DNA from: Sphingomonas sp. AOB5
Lineage (GTDB): Bacteria > Pseudomonadota > Alphaproteobacteria > Sphingomonadales > Sphingomonadaceae
Direction: 5' to 3'
NCBI RefSeq assembly: GCF_029433115.1
Contig: NZ_JARNTV010000010.1
Location: 38,509-102,508 of the forward strand
Length of the DNA stretch: 64,000 nucleotides
Shown here: piece by piece, positions 53,474 to 62,592 of the stretch
How the letters are laid out: the number at the start of each line of letters is the position of its first letter
Numbering within the stretch: the first letter of the stretch is position 1
Position numbers and translations under genes: made by a program
The notes under the pieces: model-generated
Databases searched by the model: none
Seen by the model: only the letters and a program-made list of their open reading frames with translations
Told to the model about the DNA's origin: nothing

Positions 53474-54928
53474 ATGCGCGCCTTCATCGCCCTCCCCCTG
53501 CTCCCCCTCGCCGCCGCGTGCAGCAGTGGCGGTAGCGGCGGCAGCACACCGACCCCGACGCCGGCGAACGCCGCCCCGGTCTTCACTTCGGCCGCCAACG
53601 CAACCGTCCTCGAGAACGTCGCCGCCGCCTATCAGGCAACCGCGACCGATCCCAATGGCGATCCGCTGACCTTCTCCATCGCCGGCGGCCCCGATGCGGC
53701 GCGGTTCACCATCACCACTGCGGGCGCACTCAGCTTCAATCCCGCGCCCAATTTCGAAGCGCCCACCGATGCCGGTGCGGACAATGTCTACGACGTCCAG
53801 CTCCGCGTCAGCGACGGCGCGCTCAGTGCCACGCGCGACGTTTCGATCAACGTCACCAACAGCCGCGAAGGCATTCAGGTCCGCCGCGTCGGCACCGGCT
53901 TCAACCAGCCGGTCTTTGTCGCCCCGGTCAATGGCGATCCACGCGTCCTCGTGATCGAGAAGGGCGGCGGGGTATGGTATCTCGATCCGACCACCGGCAC
54001 CAAGACGCTGGAAACGACGATCGGCAATATCTCCACCGATGGAGAGCGCGGGCTGCTCGGCATCGCGCCGCGTCCCAATTTCCTCCTGACGCGCCAGGCC
54101 TATGTCTATTGCACCGCTCCTGACGGCACGATCGAGATCCGCCTCTATACGATCGGCACCCTGCCCTACACAGTGGTGCTGAGCATCCCGCATCCCGGCT
54201 TCAACAATCACAATGGCGGCTGGATCGCTTTCGGTCCGGACGGCTATCTCTATGCCGCGACTGGCGATGGCGGCGGCACGGGCGATCCGGGCAACAATGC
54301 CCAGAATCCCAATTCGCGGCTCGGCAAGATCCTGCGCATGAACGAGGGAATCGCGAGCGTGACCCCGGCGCCCGGCAATCCCTATATCGGCGGCGGCGGC
54401 GATCCCTATGTCTTTGCGCTGGGCCTCAGGAACCCGTTCCGCAATTCCTTCGCGCTCGATGGGCGCCTCTATATCGGCGATGTCGGCCAGGGCGCGATCG
54501 AGGAGATCAACGTCGTTCGTCCGGACCAGCCGGGCCTGAACTTCGGCTGGCCGTTTCTCGAAGGCACCCAGCCATATCGTGGCACCGCCCCGGCGGGCCT
54601 GACTGCGCCGGTATCGCAATATGGACACGGCACGGGTCCCACCCAGGGCGCGTCGATCATCGGTGGCTATGCCTTCACGGCGACGAGTCCGGTGCTGCCG
54701 GGCCTGTACGTCTTCGGCGATTTCGTCAGCGGCAATATCTGGACGGTCCCGGCAGCCTCGCTGGTCCAGGGCAGCCTGTTCCCCGCCGGCAGTTACGAGC
54801 GCCGCAACGCCGATTTCACCCCCGATGTCGGCACCATCGATCAGCTGGTTTCGTTCGGCAGGGATAATTCGGGATATCTCTACCTGATCGATCTGGACGG
54901 CGAAATCTTCAGGGTGCTCGTGAACTAG
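53474..54928 (+). CDS. Glucose/sorbosone dehydrogenase-fold lipoprotein with an N-terminal cadherin-like domain
   Basis: 484 residues from the ATG at 53474, which gives a lipoprotein signal (IALPLLPLAAACSSGG); the frame extends back to 53414. After a Gly/Ser/Pro-rich linker comes a cadherin-like domain (about 40-135, VFTSAANATVLENVAAAYQATATDPNGDPLTFSIAGG). The C-terminal domain is the GSDH propeller (PF07995): GERGLLGIAPRPNF, HNGGWIAFGPDGYLYAATGDGG, NPNSRLGKILRMNEG and FALGLRNPFRNSFA. Members include PQQ-dependent soluble aldose dehydrogenases; PQQ use is not proven here. It would act at the cell surface. No pqq genes are visible. Confidence 0.85.
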   Translation: MRAFIALPLLPLAAACSSGGSGGSTPTPTPANAAPVFTSAANATVLENVAAAYQATATDPNGDPLTFSIAGGPDAARFTITTAGALSFNPAPNFEAPTDAGADNVYDVQLRVSDGALSATRDVSINVTNSREGIQVRRVGTGFNQPVFVAPVNGDPRVLVIEKGGGVWYLDPTTGTKTLETTIGNISTDGERGLLGIAPRPNFLLTRQAYVYCTAPDGTIEIRLYTIGTLPYTVVLSIPHPGFNNHNGGWIAFGPDGYLYAATGDGGGTGDPGNNAQNPNSRLGKILRMNEGIASVTPAPGNPYIGGGGDPYVFALGLRNPFRNSFALDGRLYIGDVGQGAIEEINVVRPDQPGLNFGWPFLEGTQPYRGTAPAGLTAPVSQYGHGTGPTQGASIIGGYAFTATSPVLPGLYVFGDFVSGNIWTVPAASLVQGSLFPAGSYERRNADFTPDVGTIDQLVSFGRDNSGYLYLIDLDGEIFRVLVN

Positions 54929-54970
54929 GGCGGCATTGCCCCCGCCGCTTCCCGGGCCTAGCCTGCCGCC

Positions 54971-56269
54971 ATGAAGCACCTCCTCCTGAGCGCCCTCGCG
55001 ATGCTGATCGCCGTCCCCGCCTCTGCCCAGCTTTCGAAGTCCGAGAGCAGAATCGTCGCCACCATCGATGCCGAAGCCGAGCGCACGCTCGGCGTGCTGG
55101 AGAAGATGACGGTCATCAACAGCGGCACGCTGAACCCCGCGGGCGTGCGCCAGGTCCATGACCTGCTCGTCCCCGAATTCGAGGCGCTGGGCTTCACCGT
55201 CCGCTGGTCGGATATGACCAGCACCGGCCGTTCGGGCCATCTGATCGCCACGCACAAGGGCAATGGCCGCGGCAAGCGGATGCTGCTGATCGGTCATCTC
55301 GACACGGTGTTCGAACCCTCCTCGCCCTTCCAGAGCTGGAAGCGCGAAGGCGATCGCGCGATCGGCCCGGGCGTGGTCGACGACAAGGGCGGCATCGCGG
55401 TGATCCTCGCGGCCCTTCGCGGCATGCAGGCCGCGGGCACGCTGAAGAACGCCGATATCGTCGTGGTGCTGACCGGCGACGAGGAACGCATCGGCGCGCC
55501 CGTCGATGTCGCGCGCAAGGACCTGATCGAGGCCGGCGAATGGGCCGATGTCGCGCTCGAATTCGAGAGCCTCGCGCGCGAAGGGGGCACGGATTACGGC
55601 ACCGTCGCCCGTCGCAGCTCGTCCAACTGGATGCTCACGGTAAAGGGCAAGACCGGCCACTCCAGCACCGTGTTCGGCAAGGAGCTGGGCTATGGCGCGA
55701 TCTATGAACTGGCCCGCATCCTCGACACCTGGCGCCGCGAAGTGGTCGAGCCGAACCTGACCTATAATGTCAGTGTCGTCGGCGGCGGCACCCCCGCCAG
55801 CATCGACGCGGCGCTGCTCACCATCACCGGATCGGGCAAGACCAACATCGTCCCCGAAACCGCGATCGCCCGCGGCGACCTGCGCAGCCTCACCCCCGAA
55901 CAGGATGCCCGCGCCCGCGCGAAGATGCTCGAGATCGCAGGCCAGAACCTGCCCGGCACCAGCGCCACCTTCGTCGTCGATGCCGGCTACCCGCCGATGG
56001 CCCCGACCGAGGGGAACCGCGCGCTGCTCGCCCGGCTGAACGGCGTGAACAAGAGCCTCGGTCTGCCCGAAATGCCCGAATACGACCCCGCCAAGCGCGG
56101 TGCGGCAGACTCCAGCTTCGTCGCCGCGCTGGCCGACACCATTGCCGGCATGGGCCCGTGGGGTGGCAACAGCCATGCCGAAGGCGAGTGGCTCGACATC
56201 CCCAGCATCAGCCTGCAGGCAAAGCGCGCCGCGATCCTGATGACGAGACTGGCGGCGGAAAAGCGCTGA
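54971..56269 (+). CDS. M20 family carboxypeptidase (glutamate carboxypeptidase-like), secreted
   Basis: 432 residues, signal peptide MKHLLLSALAMLIAVPASAQ. Zinc ligands: LLIGHLDTVFEPSSPFQSW (His, Asp), GPGVVDDKGGIAVILAAL (Asp), VVLTGDEERIG (Glu-Glu), EFESLAREGG and the late His in GPWGGNSHAEGEWLD. The layout is that of the CPG2 family, which removes C-terminal glutamate from folate-type and peptide substrates. It follows the GSDH gene by 42 bases; a shared transcript is possible but not required. Confidence 0.9.
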   Translation: MKHLLLSALAMLIAVPASAQLSKSESRIVATIDAEAERTLGVLEKMTVINSGTLNPAGVRQVHDLLVPEFEALGFTVRWSDMTSTGRSGHLIATHKGNGRGKRMLLIGHLDTVFEPSSPFQSWKREGDRAIGPGVVDDKGGIAVILAALRGMQAAGTLKNADIVVVLTGDEERIGAPVDVARKDLIEAGEWADVALEFESLAREGGTDYGTVARRSSSNWMLTVKGKTGHSSTVFGKELGYGAIYELARILDTWRREVVEPNLTYNVSVVGGGTPASIDAALLTITGSGKTNIVPETAIARGDLRSLTPEQDARARAKMLEIAGQNLPGTSATFVVDAGYPPMAPTEGNRALLARLNGVNKSLGLPEMPEYDPAKRGAADSSFVAALADTIAGMGPWGGNSHAEGEWLDIPSISLQAKRAAILMTRLAAEKR

Positions 56270-56275
56270 CTCCCC

Positions 56276-56402
56276 AATCCTCCCCCGCCAGGGGGAGGTG
56301 GCGCCGAAGGCGACGGAGGGGGAGGACTCACTGCACAGAGTGAGGCGCTTACCTCCCCCTCCGTCAGCTGCGCTGACACCTCCCCCTGGCGGGGGAGGAT
56401 TT
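56276..56402. repeat. Family A inverted repeat between codirectional genes, copy 6
   Basis: Both units are near full-length, arranged head to head: the left has GGCGCCGAAGGCGACGG, the right the GTCAGCTGCGCTGAC core, with CCTCCCCCGCCAGGGGGAGG ends on both. It follows the M20 stop by six bases and precedes the aldehyde dehydrogenase by 84, so it can end the peptidase transcript. Confidence 0.88.
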
Positions 56403-56486
56403 GCGAGCCAGACCTAGGTTGCAACCCGCAACGCAAGTCGCCATCTAACGCTCCGTACCGAAAGCTCGAATCAATCGGAGAGTGGG

Positions 56487-57911
56487 ATGCGCAGCTACCT
56501 GAAGCACTATATCGACGGCGCCTGGGTCGACAGCGAAGGCGGCAAGACGCACGCCGTCATCAATCCCGCCACCGAGGAAGCGACGACCGAGATCACGCTC
56601 GGCACCGCTGCCGATGTCGACAAGGCGGTCACCGCTGCCCGCCGCGCATTCGAGGCCTTTTCGCGCACCAGCGTCGAGGAACGCGTCGCGCTGATCGAAC
56701 GCGTGCTCGAGGAATACAAGAAGCGCACCGGCGACATGGCCGAAGCGATCAGCCTCGAAATGGGTGCACCGATGAGCCTGGCCAAGACCGCGCAGGTCGG
56801 TTCGGGCATCGGCCATCTGATGTCCGCCGCCAAGGCGCTCAAGGAATTCGAACTCAGCGAGACCATCGGCAATTCCGAAGTCGTGCACGAGCCGATCGGC
56901 GTCGTCGCGATGATCACGCCGTGGAACTGGCCGCTCAACCAGATCGTGTCGAAGGTCGCCCCTGCCCTCGCCGCGGGCTGCACCATGGTCCTCAAGCCCA
57001 GCGAGGAAGCACCGACCAACGCGATCATCTTCGCCGAGGTACTCGACGCCGCCGGCGTGCCTGCGGGCGTCTTCAACCTCGTCAATGGCGACGGCCCCGG
57101 CGTCGGCACCGCGCTGTCGACCCATAAGGGCGTCGACATGGTCAGCTTCACCGGCTCGACCCGCGCCGGCATCCTCGTCGCGAAGAACGCCGCGGACACG
57201 GTCAAGCGCGTCCATCAGGAACTGGGCGGCAAGTCGCCGAGCCTCGTCCTCGAAGGCGCCGACGGCGCGCGCGCCGTTCAGGGCACGCTGCGTTCGGTGC
57301 TGATGAACTCGGGCCAGAGCTGCATCTCGCCCACCCGCCTGCTCGTCCCACGCGAGCGTCAGGCCGAGATCGCGGCGATTGCTGCCGAAGCGATGAAAGC
57401 CACCCAGACCGGCGATCCGTCGCAGGAAGGTGCGCATCTCGGTCCCTTGGTCAACAAGACCCAGTGGGAAAAGGTGCAGGGCCTGATCGCCAAGGGCATG
57501 GAGGAAGGCGCGACGCTGGAGACCGGCGGTCCCGGCCGTCCCGACGGCATCGAGACCGGCTATTTCGTGAAGCCGACGCTGTTCTCGGGCGTCACCAACG
57601 AGATGACCATCGCCCGCGAGGAGATCTTCGGTCCGGTGGTCACGATCATCCCCTACGACACCGAGGAAGATGCCGTGCGCATCGCCAACGACACCGAATA
57701 TGGCCTGTCCGCGGTGGTGTTCGGCTCACCCGAGGCGGTCCGCCGCGTCGCCCCGCGGCTGCGCGCCGGCATGGTCTATGTGAATGGCGGCCAGCCCAAT
57801 CCGGACCTGCCCTTCGGCGGCTACAAACAGTCGGGCAATGGCCGCGAGCATGGCAAGTTCGGCCTGGTCGAGTTCATGGAAGTGAAGTCGCTCGTAGGGG
57901 TAAATGCGTAA
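56487..57911 (+). CDS. NAD(P)-dependent aldehyde dehydrogenase
   Basis: 474 residues, standard ALDH length. Motifs: GVVAMITPWNWPLNQIVSKVAPALAAGCTMVLKPSEEAP (NAD site, near 140-180), SFTGSTRAG, HQELGGKSPSLVLEGAD (catalytic Glu region), NSGQSCISPTRLLVP (catalytic Cys near 278) and EEIFGPVVTIIPYDTEEDAVRIANDTEYGLSAVVFG. It oxidises an aldehyde to its acid; the sequence is closest to broad-range enzymes and gives no certain substrate. GGAGAGTGGG precedes the ATG. Confidence 0.92.
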   Translation: MRSYLKHYIDGAWVDSEGGKTHAVINPATEEATTEITLGTAADVDKAVTAARRAFEAFSRTSVEERVALIERVLEEYKKRTGDMAEAISLEMGAPMSLAKTAQVGSGIGHLMSAAKALKEFELSETIGNSEVVHEPIGVVAMITPWNWPLNQIVSKVAPALAAGCTMVLKPSEEAPTNAIIFAEVLDAAGVPAGVFNLVNGDGPGVGTALSTHKGVDMVSFTGSTRAGILVAKNAADTVKRVHQELGGKSPSLVLEGADGARAVQGTLRSVLMNSGQSCISPTRLLVPRERQAEIAAIAAEAMKATQTGDPSQEGAHLGPLVNKTQWEKVQGLIAKGMEEGATLETGGPGRPDGIETGYFVKPTLFSGVTNEMTIAREEIFGPVVTIIPYDTEEDAVRIANDTEYGLSAVVFGSPEAVRRVAPRLRAGMVYVNGGQPNPDLPFGGYKQSGNGREHGKFGLVEFMEVKSLVGVNA

Positions 57912-57957
57912 GCCCGCGCTACCGATCGGCTAACCCTGGCTGCGTTACGGGGGCGGG

Positions 57958-58404
57958 ATGAACCTGCCCCCGGTCAGCTATGAACAACTCATCGCCGAGC
58001 ACGCGCGGATCGATCACGCGCTTGCCCGGCTGCTTGTCCTCACCGAAGACGGCGTGCCCGATCTCGCGGCGGTGACGCTCGCGCTCAGCGACCTCTCGTC
58101 CGAACTGTCCGCGCATCTCGCGCATGAGGACAGCTTCATCTATTCGCGCATGCTCGCTGGCAGCGACGCCGATGGCCCGGCGGTGGCGCAGAAGTTCATC
58201 GACGATTTCGCCGAACTGCGCCACGACTGGGGCCTGTTCCTCGCCGAATGGAATGCCGAGTGCATCGAGGCCGACTGGCAGAATTTCCGCCACGACGCCC
58301 ATGCGATGATTCACCGCCTCGCCCGCCGCGTCGCCGCCGAGAACGAGTTGCTCTACGCCATGGCCCTGCGCATCGGCGTGATCGCGCTGCGCCAGACGGG
58401 CTGA
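57958..58404 (+). CDS. Hemerythrin domain-containing protein
   Basis: 148 residues, all helical. The histidine pattern fits the diiron four-helix bundle: EHARIDHALARLL, SAHLAHEDSFIYSRML (HxxxE), ELRHDWGLFL and HAMIHRLARRVAAENELLYAMAL. Bacterial members bind oxygen or NO or act in iron-centre repair. It begins 46 bases after the aldehyde dehydrogenase in the same direction and may share its transcript. It ends at a hairpin. Confidence 0.85.
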   Translation: MNLPPVSYEQLIAEHARIDHALARLLVLTEDGVPDLAAVTLALSDLSSELSAHLAHEDSFIYSRMLAGSDADGPAVAQKFIDDFAELRHDWGLFLAEWNAECIEADWQNFRHDAHAMIHRLARRVAAENELLYAMALRIGVIALRQTG

Positions 58405-58409
58405 AGAAT

Positions 58410-58438
58410 ATCCTCCCCTTCGCGGGGGAGGATTCGTG
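58410..58438. repeat. Family A short hairpin between convergent genes, copy 7
   Basis: ATCCTCCCC-TTCGC-GGGGGAGGAT is a single hairpin of the CTCCCC type directly after the hemerythrin stop and before the convergent oxidoreductase gene, suited to bidirectional termination. Confidence 0.75.
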
Positions 58439-58439
58439 G

Positions 58440-59414
58440 TCAAGGCACCAGCACCGTAGCCCCAACCGTCTCGCCCGCCTCCAGCGCGCGATGCACATCC
58501 GCCGCTTGATCGAGCCGCCAGCGCTGCCCGATCTCGACCTTCACCGCGCCGCTACGAACCATCTCGAACAGCCGCGCCACGCCAGCCTCGCGCTCCTCCG
58601 GCGTCACATAATAATCGTAGAGTTTGGGCCTCGTGACGAACAGCGAGCCATGCTGGTTGAGGATCGCCAGCTTCACGCCCTCCACCGGCCCGCCGGCATT
58701 GCCATAGCTCACGATCAACCCGCGCCGCGCGGCCGACGCCAGCGATGCTTCCCAGGTCGATCCGCCCACGCCGTCGAACACCACCGGCACGCCCGCCCCG
58801 CCGGTGATCTCGCGCACCCGCGCCGCGATGTCCTCGCTCTTGTGAAGGATGACGTGATCCGCGCCCGCAGCCCGGGCCGCTTCCGCCTTGGCTTCGCTGC
58901 CCACCGTCCCGATCACCGTCGCGCCCAGCGCCTTCAGCCAGCCGCACAGCAACTGCCCGACACCCCCTGCGGCCGCATGCACCAGCACCGTCTGCCCCGC
59001 CTGCACCTTCGCGCAACGCTCGGCCAGGAACTCGGCGGTGCAGCCCTTCAGCATCACCGCGGCCGCAGTCTCGTCATCGAGCCAGTCCGGCAGCTTGAAC
59101 AGCGACGCCGCCGCCAGATTGCGCTCGGTCGCATAGGCCCCCTGTGCCGGACCGTAGGTGGCGACCCGGTCGCCCACCGCCAGCGCGGTCACGCCCTCGC
59201 CCAGCGCCTCGACCACGCCCGCGCACTCGCTGCCCAGCCCGGTCGGCAGCGCCAGCGGATACAGGCCCGAGCGGAAATAGGTATCGATGAAGTTCACCCC
59301 GATCGCGGTCACCCGCACGCAGACTTCGCCAGCCGCGGGCGGCGGCAGATCGACATCCACGATCTCGATCACGTCGGGACCCCCGGTCCGCTCGATCCGT
59401 GCCATCCGCGCCAT
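58440..59414 (-). CDS. NADPH:quinone oxidoreductase (MDR superfamily)
   Basis: 324 residues from the ATG at 59414, with GGGAG seven bases upstream; the frame to 59795 is shadow of the transporter. MDR fold: VTAIGVNFIDTYFRSGLYPLALPTGLGSECAGVVEALGEGV, the quinone-reductase signature VLVHAAAGGVGQLLCGWLKALGATVIGTVGSEAKAEAARAAGADHVI near residue 140-185, and VFDGVGGSTWEASLASAARRGLIVSYGNAGGPV. It lacks the zinc ligands of alcohol dehydrogenases. It reduces quinones by one electron with NADPH. Confidence 0.92.
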   Translation of the reverse strand: MARMARIERTGGPDVIEIVDVDLPPPAAGEVCVRVTAIGVNFIDTYFRSGLYPLALPTGLGSECAGVVEALGEGVTALAVGDRVATYGPAQGAYATERNLAAASLFKLPDWLDDETAAAVMLKGCTAEFLAERCAKVQAGQTVLVHAAAGGVGQLLCGWLKALGATVIGTVGSEAKAEAARAAGADHVILHKSEDIAARVREITGGAGVPVVFDGVGGSTWEASLASAARRGLIVSYGNAGGPVEGVKLAILNQHGSLFVTRPKLYDYYVTPEEREAGVARLFEMVRSGAVKVEIGQRWRLDQAADVHRALEAGETVGATVLVP

Positions 59415-59443
59415 GCTGCTACTCCCTGAAACTGCCCCGGCAG

Positions 59444-61213
59444 TTAGACCGGCCACACCCACAGGATCAACGGCGTTCCCAGCACCAGTACCAGCACAGA
59501 AAGCGGCGCCCCCAGCCGCGCATAATCGCCGAAGCGATAGCCGCCCGCGCTCATCACCAGCGTGTTGCACTGGTGCCCGATGGGCGTGAGGAAATCGCAT
59601 CCCGCGCCCACCGCGGTCGCCATCAGGAACGCTTCTGGCCGGTAGCCCAGATCGCTGGCGAAGGTCGCCGCGATCGGCGCCATCACCAGCACGGTCGCGG
59701 CGTTGTTGAGGAACGGCGTCACCGCCATCGCCGCCGCCAGGATCAGCGCCACCGCCCCCCATGGCGGCAGCACCGCGGCAAAGCTCGACAGCCACTCGCC
59801 GATCAGGTCGGTCGTGCCGGTGGTACGCAAGCTGTCGCTAACCGGGATCAGTGCGCCCAGCATCACCAGGATCGGCCATTCCACATGCTCATAGGCTTCG
59901 CGCAACGGCAGCGCGCCGCTCAATACGACCAGCGCCGCCGCGGCGAAGAACGCCACCGCCACCGGCACATAGCCGCTCGCCGTCGCCGCCATCGCCACCG
60001 CCAGGATCGCGATCGGCAGCAACCCCTTGCGCACGCTCCCCAGCCGCAATTTCCGCTGCGCCAGCGGCAAGCAGCCAAGACCACTTAGCTGCTCGAAGAT
60101 CAGCGCCATCGGCCCCTGCAGCACGATCACATCGCCCGAATGCAGCTCGATATTGCCCACCCGCCGCGCCAGCCGCGCGCCATGGCGGGAGACCGCGATC
60201 AGATTGATGCCGAACTGTTCGTGCAGCCCGATCTGGATCGCGGTGCGGCCGATCAGCGGGCTTTCATTGCCGATCACCGCTTCGATCACGCCGATCTCGC
60301 CGCTAACCCCTTCGGGCACGTCGCGGTGCAGCCCTTCCAGCGCCAGCCCGTCGCTGGCGATCACCCGCTCCAGCGCATCGGGCGCCCCGGCAAGGATCAG
60401 CACGTCGCCGTCACGCAGCGGCGTCTGCGGATGCGGCATGCTGCGGATGCCTGCGCGCAGGATCGCGGTCACCGCCACGTCCTGCTCGTGCCGCGCCTCG
60501 AACGCCTCCACCGTCTCGCCGTCCGCCGCCGATCCCTCGGTCACTTCGGCTTCGGTCACATAGTCCTGGATATCCAGCGCCTCGCCCAGCGTCGCCTGCG
60601 CCCGCCGGTCGCGCGGCAGCAACCGGTAGCCGAAGCGCAGGAACACCAGCCCGATCACCGTCAGCGTCAGCCCGACCGGCGCATAGTCGAACATGCCGAA
60701 GGGCTGGCCGGTCATCTCCTCGCGCACGCGGCTGACGATGATGTTGGGCGATGTGCCGACCAGCGTGATCAGCCCGCCCAGCAGCGAGGCGAACGCCATC
60801 GGCATCAGGAACACCGCCGGACCGGTGTTGGACTTCTTCGCCATCTGCAACGCCACCGGCATCATCATCGCCAGCGCACCGATATTCTTCACCAGTGCGG
60901 AGGCGAACGCGACGCTCGCGGTCAGCAAGGTCAGTTGCGAGCGGATCTTCGTCCCCCGCCCCTGGATCGCCTGCATCGCCCGGTCGATCACACCCGATCG
61001 CTGCACCGCGCCGGACAGCACCAGCGCCGACGCCACGATGATCACGATGTCGTCGGAAAAGCCGCTGAACGCCTCCTTGGGCTTCACCACGCCCACGGCC
61101 AGCGCGGCCAACAGCGCGATCACCGCGACCAGATCGTAGCGCAGCCGCCCCCACACGAAGAGCAGCATCATGCCCGCAAGCACGGAGACCGACAGGATCT
61201 GGGGGAGCGTCAC
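59444..61213 (-). CDS. SLC13-family anion transporter with two TrkA-C domains
   Basis: 589 residues. N-terminal membrane half (about 1-200) with LLAALAVGVVKPKEAFSGFSDDIVIIVASALVLSGAVQRSGVIDRAM and GTSPNIIVSRVREEMTGQPFGMFDYAPVGL, a central pair of cytosolic TrkA-C (RCK_C) domains (about 205-385, LAGAPDALERVIASDGLALEG and IGRTAIQIGLHEQFGINLIAVSRHGARL), and a C-terminal membrane half ending in the transporter motif PEAFLMATAVGAGCDFLTPIGHQCNTLVMSAGGYRFGDY. Relatives carry sulfate, dicarboxylates or other anions with sodium. The substrate is not readable. It precedes the quinone reductase by 29 bases. Confidence 0.9.
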   Translation of the reverse strand: MTLPQILSVSVLAGMMLLFVWGRLRYDLVAVIALLAALAVGVVKPKEAFSGFSDDIVIIVASALVLSGAVQRSGVIDRAMQAIQGRGTKIRSQLTLLTASVAFASALVKNIGALAMMMPVALQMAKKSNTGPAVFLMPMAFASLLGGLITLVGTSPNIIVSRVREEMTGQPFGMFDYAPVGLTLTVIGLVFLRFGYRLLPRDRRAQATLGEALDIQDYVTEAEVTEGSAADGETVEAFEARHEQDVAVTAILRAGIRSMPHPQTPLRDGDVLILAGAPDALERVIASDGLALEGLHRDVPEGVSGEIGVIEAVIGNESPLIGRTAIQIGLHEQFGINLIAVSRHGARLARRVGNIELHSGDVIVLQGPMALIFEQLSGLGCLPLAQRKLRLGSVRKGLLPIAILAVAMAATASGYVPVAVAFFAAAALVVLSGALPLREAYEHVEWPILVMLGALIPVSDSLRTTGTTDLIGEWLSSFAAVLPPWGAVALILAAAMAVTPFLNNAATVLVMAPIAATFASDLGYRPEAFLMATAVGAGCDFLTPIGHQCNTLVMSAGGYRFGDYARLGAPLSVLVLVLGTPLILWVWPV

Positions 61214-61283
61214 GCGGCCTCGACTTTCATCGAGACGCCAAACTCATGAGAGCCGTTTCGGCTCCGTCATGCCCGCGCAGGAA

Positions 61284-61322
61284 TCCCGCCTCTCCTTCCT
61301 GGGGGGACGAGAAGAGGCGGGA
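61284..61322. repeat. Inverted repeat, family D (TCCCGCCTCT type)
   Basis: TCCCGCCTCT (61284-61293) and AGAGGCGGGA (61313-61322) are perfect 10-base inverted copies around CCTTCCTGGGGGG. The surrounding 61250-61350 is also repeat-like (CATGCCCGCGCAGGAATCCC), the form of a common proteobacterial intergenic repeat. No gene fits in 61214-61356. Confidence 0.7.
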
Positions 61323-61356
61323 CCCCCCGCTCGCGCGGAGCCGTGGATCTCGAAAA

Positions 61357-61572
61357 TCAGTGGACGGTGCCGACAGCCTCTTCGGCAGACATCAGCATCA
61401 CCAGCCGTTCGATCTGCCGCCAGCGGCAGTAATGGATGGTGTTCCCCAGGCCCCGGCTGCGATCGGCGCGCGACGCCGCTTCGAAGCCGGCTTCCTCGCC
61501 GAACATCAGGATCAGTTCGGCCGCATCCGCGACCTGCCCGGCATCGGCGAGATAGGGGGGTAGCTCGTCCAT
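61357..61572 (-). CDS. Small conserved sphingomonad protein, function unknown
   Basis: 71 residues. The N-terminal half is acidic and helical (VADAAELILMFGEEAGFEAASRAD), the middle RSRGLGNTIHYCRWRQIERLVMLM is basic. It resembles a small DUF (DUF6961-type) found in sphingomonads, but that is from memory only. It stands alone; the 190 bases upstream to 61763 hold no clear gene. Confidence 0.65.
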   Translation of the reverse strand: MDELPPYLADAGQVADAAELILMFGEEAGFEAASRADRSRGLGNTIHYCRWRQIERLVMLMSAEEAVGTVH

Positions 61573-61762
61573 GAAATCTCCAGCGGCGCGGGGGCGCCCG
61601 TCATGCGCGCGATATACTCAAGGCGCGTGCCAGCTTCGGCGCTTCTCAGCTTTTGCGCGGGTGACGAGGGTGAAAAGCCGGTAACCATCCGCTCCGCGCC
61701 CGTATCGCCCGCCCCATGCCGGGACAGTGGCGTCTCGCCGCGGGACATGGCACAGGGACGCC

Positions 61763-61942
61763 ATGACCAGTCCCACCCCTTCGCGCACGCCCATGGCCGG
61801 CGGCTTCCTGATCGCTTCGGGCATCTTCATCGGTGTGATCGGCGGCGCCTTCGCGAACCAGGTGACGATCGGCTTCCTCGCCGGTCTTGCCGGTGGCCTG
61901 GTCGCCGCGACCGCGCTCTGGCTGATCGACCGGCAGCGCTAA
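61763..61942 (+). CDS. Small membrane protein, about 59 residues
   Basis: From the ATG at 61763 (MTSPTPSRTPMAGGFLIASG); upstream codons to 61727 are also open. Two hydrophobic segments, about residues 11-30 and 37-54, with a short GAFANQ turn, and a basic C-terminus (DRQR). No family recognised. Its stop overlaps the convergent S24 repressor's stop by three bases. Confidence 0.65.
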   Translation: MTSPTPSRTPMAGGFLIASGIFIGVIGGAFANQVTIGFLAGLAGGLVAATALWLIDRQR

Positions 61943-62562
61943 AGCACCACCCGCCCCAGCCAAACCACCCGCCCGATCACTTCCACCGCACCCGCCGCCA
62001 CGATCCGCGGCGGATAGGCGGCGTTCTCGCTGACAACCTCGATCTCCCGCCCCAGCGCGCGGAGCCGCTTGACCATCACCACGCCGTCGATCCGCAGTAC
62101 GAACATCGCATCGCGCGCACCCGGCGTCCGCCGGTCGCGGTCGACCAGTATCTCGTCGCCATCGTGCAGCACCGGCTCCATCGAGTCGCCCGCCACCCGC
62201 ACCATCGACGCCGCCTCGGCCCGCACGCCCAGCCCGCGCAGCATGCCCGCATCGAACAGCCCGGCGCGCAACTGCGCTTCGTCTTCGACCAGCCCGCCCG
62301 GTCCGGCAGACGCACCGATATCGAGCCGCGGCACTTCGGCCGTCTCGCGTCTGGGCAAAACCCCGAACGCATTCTCCGCGATACCTAGGAACCGCGCGAT
62401 CTTCGCCCGGTCCGGTTCCGCCAGTTCACCCGGGAGTCCGCGCTTCAGATACTGCTGAACATAAGCCGCGTTGCGCCCGATCAGGCGCGAGAGCTGCGCG
62501 CAGCTCTTTCCCGAAGCCTCGATCGCCGCCGCGATGGCCACTCGCTGTGCGTGCGCGTCCAT
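61939..62562 (-). CDS. S24-family (LexA/CI-like) repressor-protease
   Basis: 207 residues. The N-terminal 60 residues read as a helix-turn-helix (SCAQLSRLIGRNAAYVQQYLKRGLPGELAEPDRAKIARFLG). The C-terminal S24 peptidase domain has the catalytic Ser in VAGDSMEPVLHDGDEILVD and Lys in GVVMVKRLRALGREIEVVSEN. Such proteins are self-cleaving when RecA is activated, in phages or as bacterial stress regulators. The window shows no phage genes, so it is either a chromosomal regulator or a remnant. A palindrome lies in the divergent promoter. Confidence 0.87.
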   Translation of the reverse strand: MDAHAQRVAIAAAIEASGKSCAQLSRLIGRNAAYVQQYLKRGLPGELAEPDRAKIARFLGIAENAFGVLPRRETAEVPRLDIGASAGPGGLVEDEAQLRAGLFDAGMLRGLGVRAEAASMVRVAGDSMEPVLHDGDEILVDRDRRTPGARDAMFVLRIDGVVMVKRLRALGREIEVVSENAAYPPRIVAAGAVEVIGRVVWLGRVVL

Positions 62563-62578
62563 GAATGATCCATAGTCG

Positions 62579-62592
62579 TAGGATAACTCCTA
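62579..62592. promoter_or_regulatory. Operator palindrome between the S24 repressor and the divergent small genes
   Basis: TAGGATAACTCCTA has perfect TAGGA/TCCTA arms around TAAC, with GTC and GAC extending it imperfectly (62575-62595). It lies 17 bases from the repressor start, and within the leader of the small rightward gene. The likely binding protein is the S24 repressor. Confidence 0.55.

Noticed and set aside
53450..56176. 908-codon open frame on the minus strand
   Set aside because: It runs antisense across the GSDH-fold and M20 genes, both of which have clear families, signal peptides and start sites. Composition is typical of GC-rich shadow frames.
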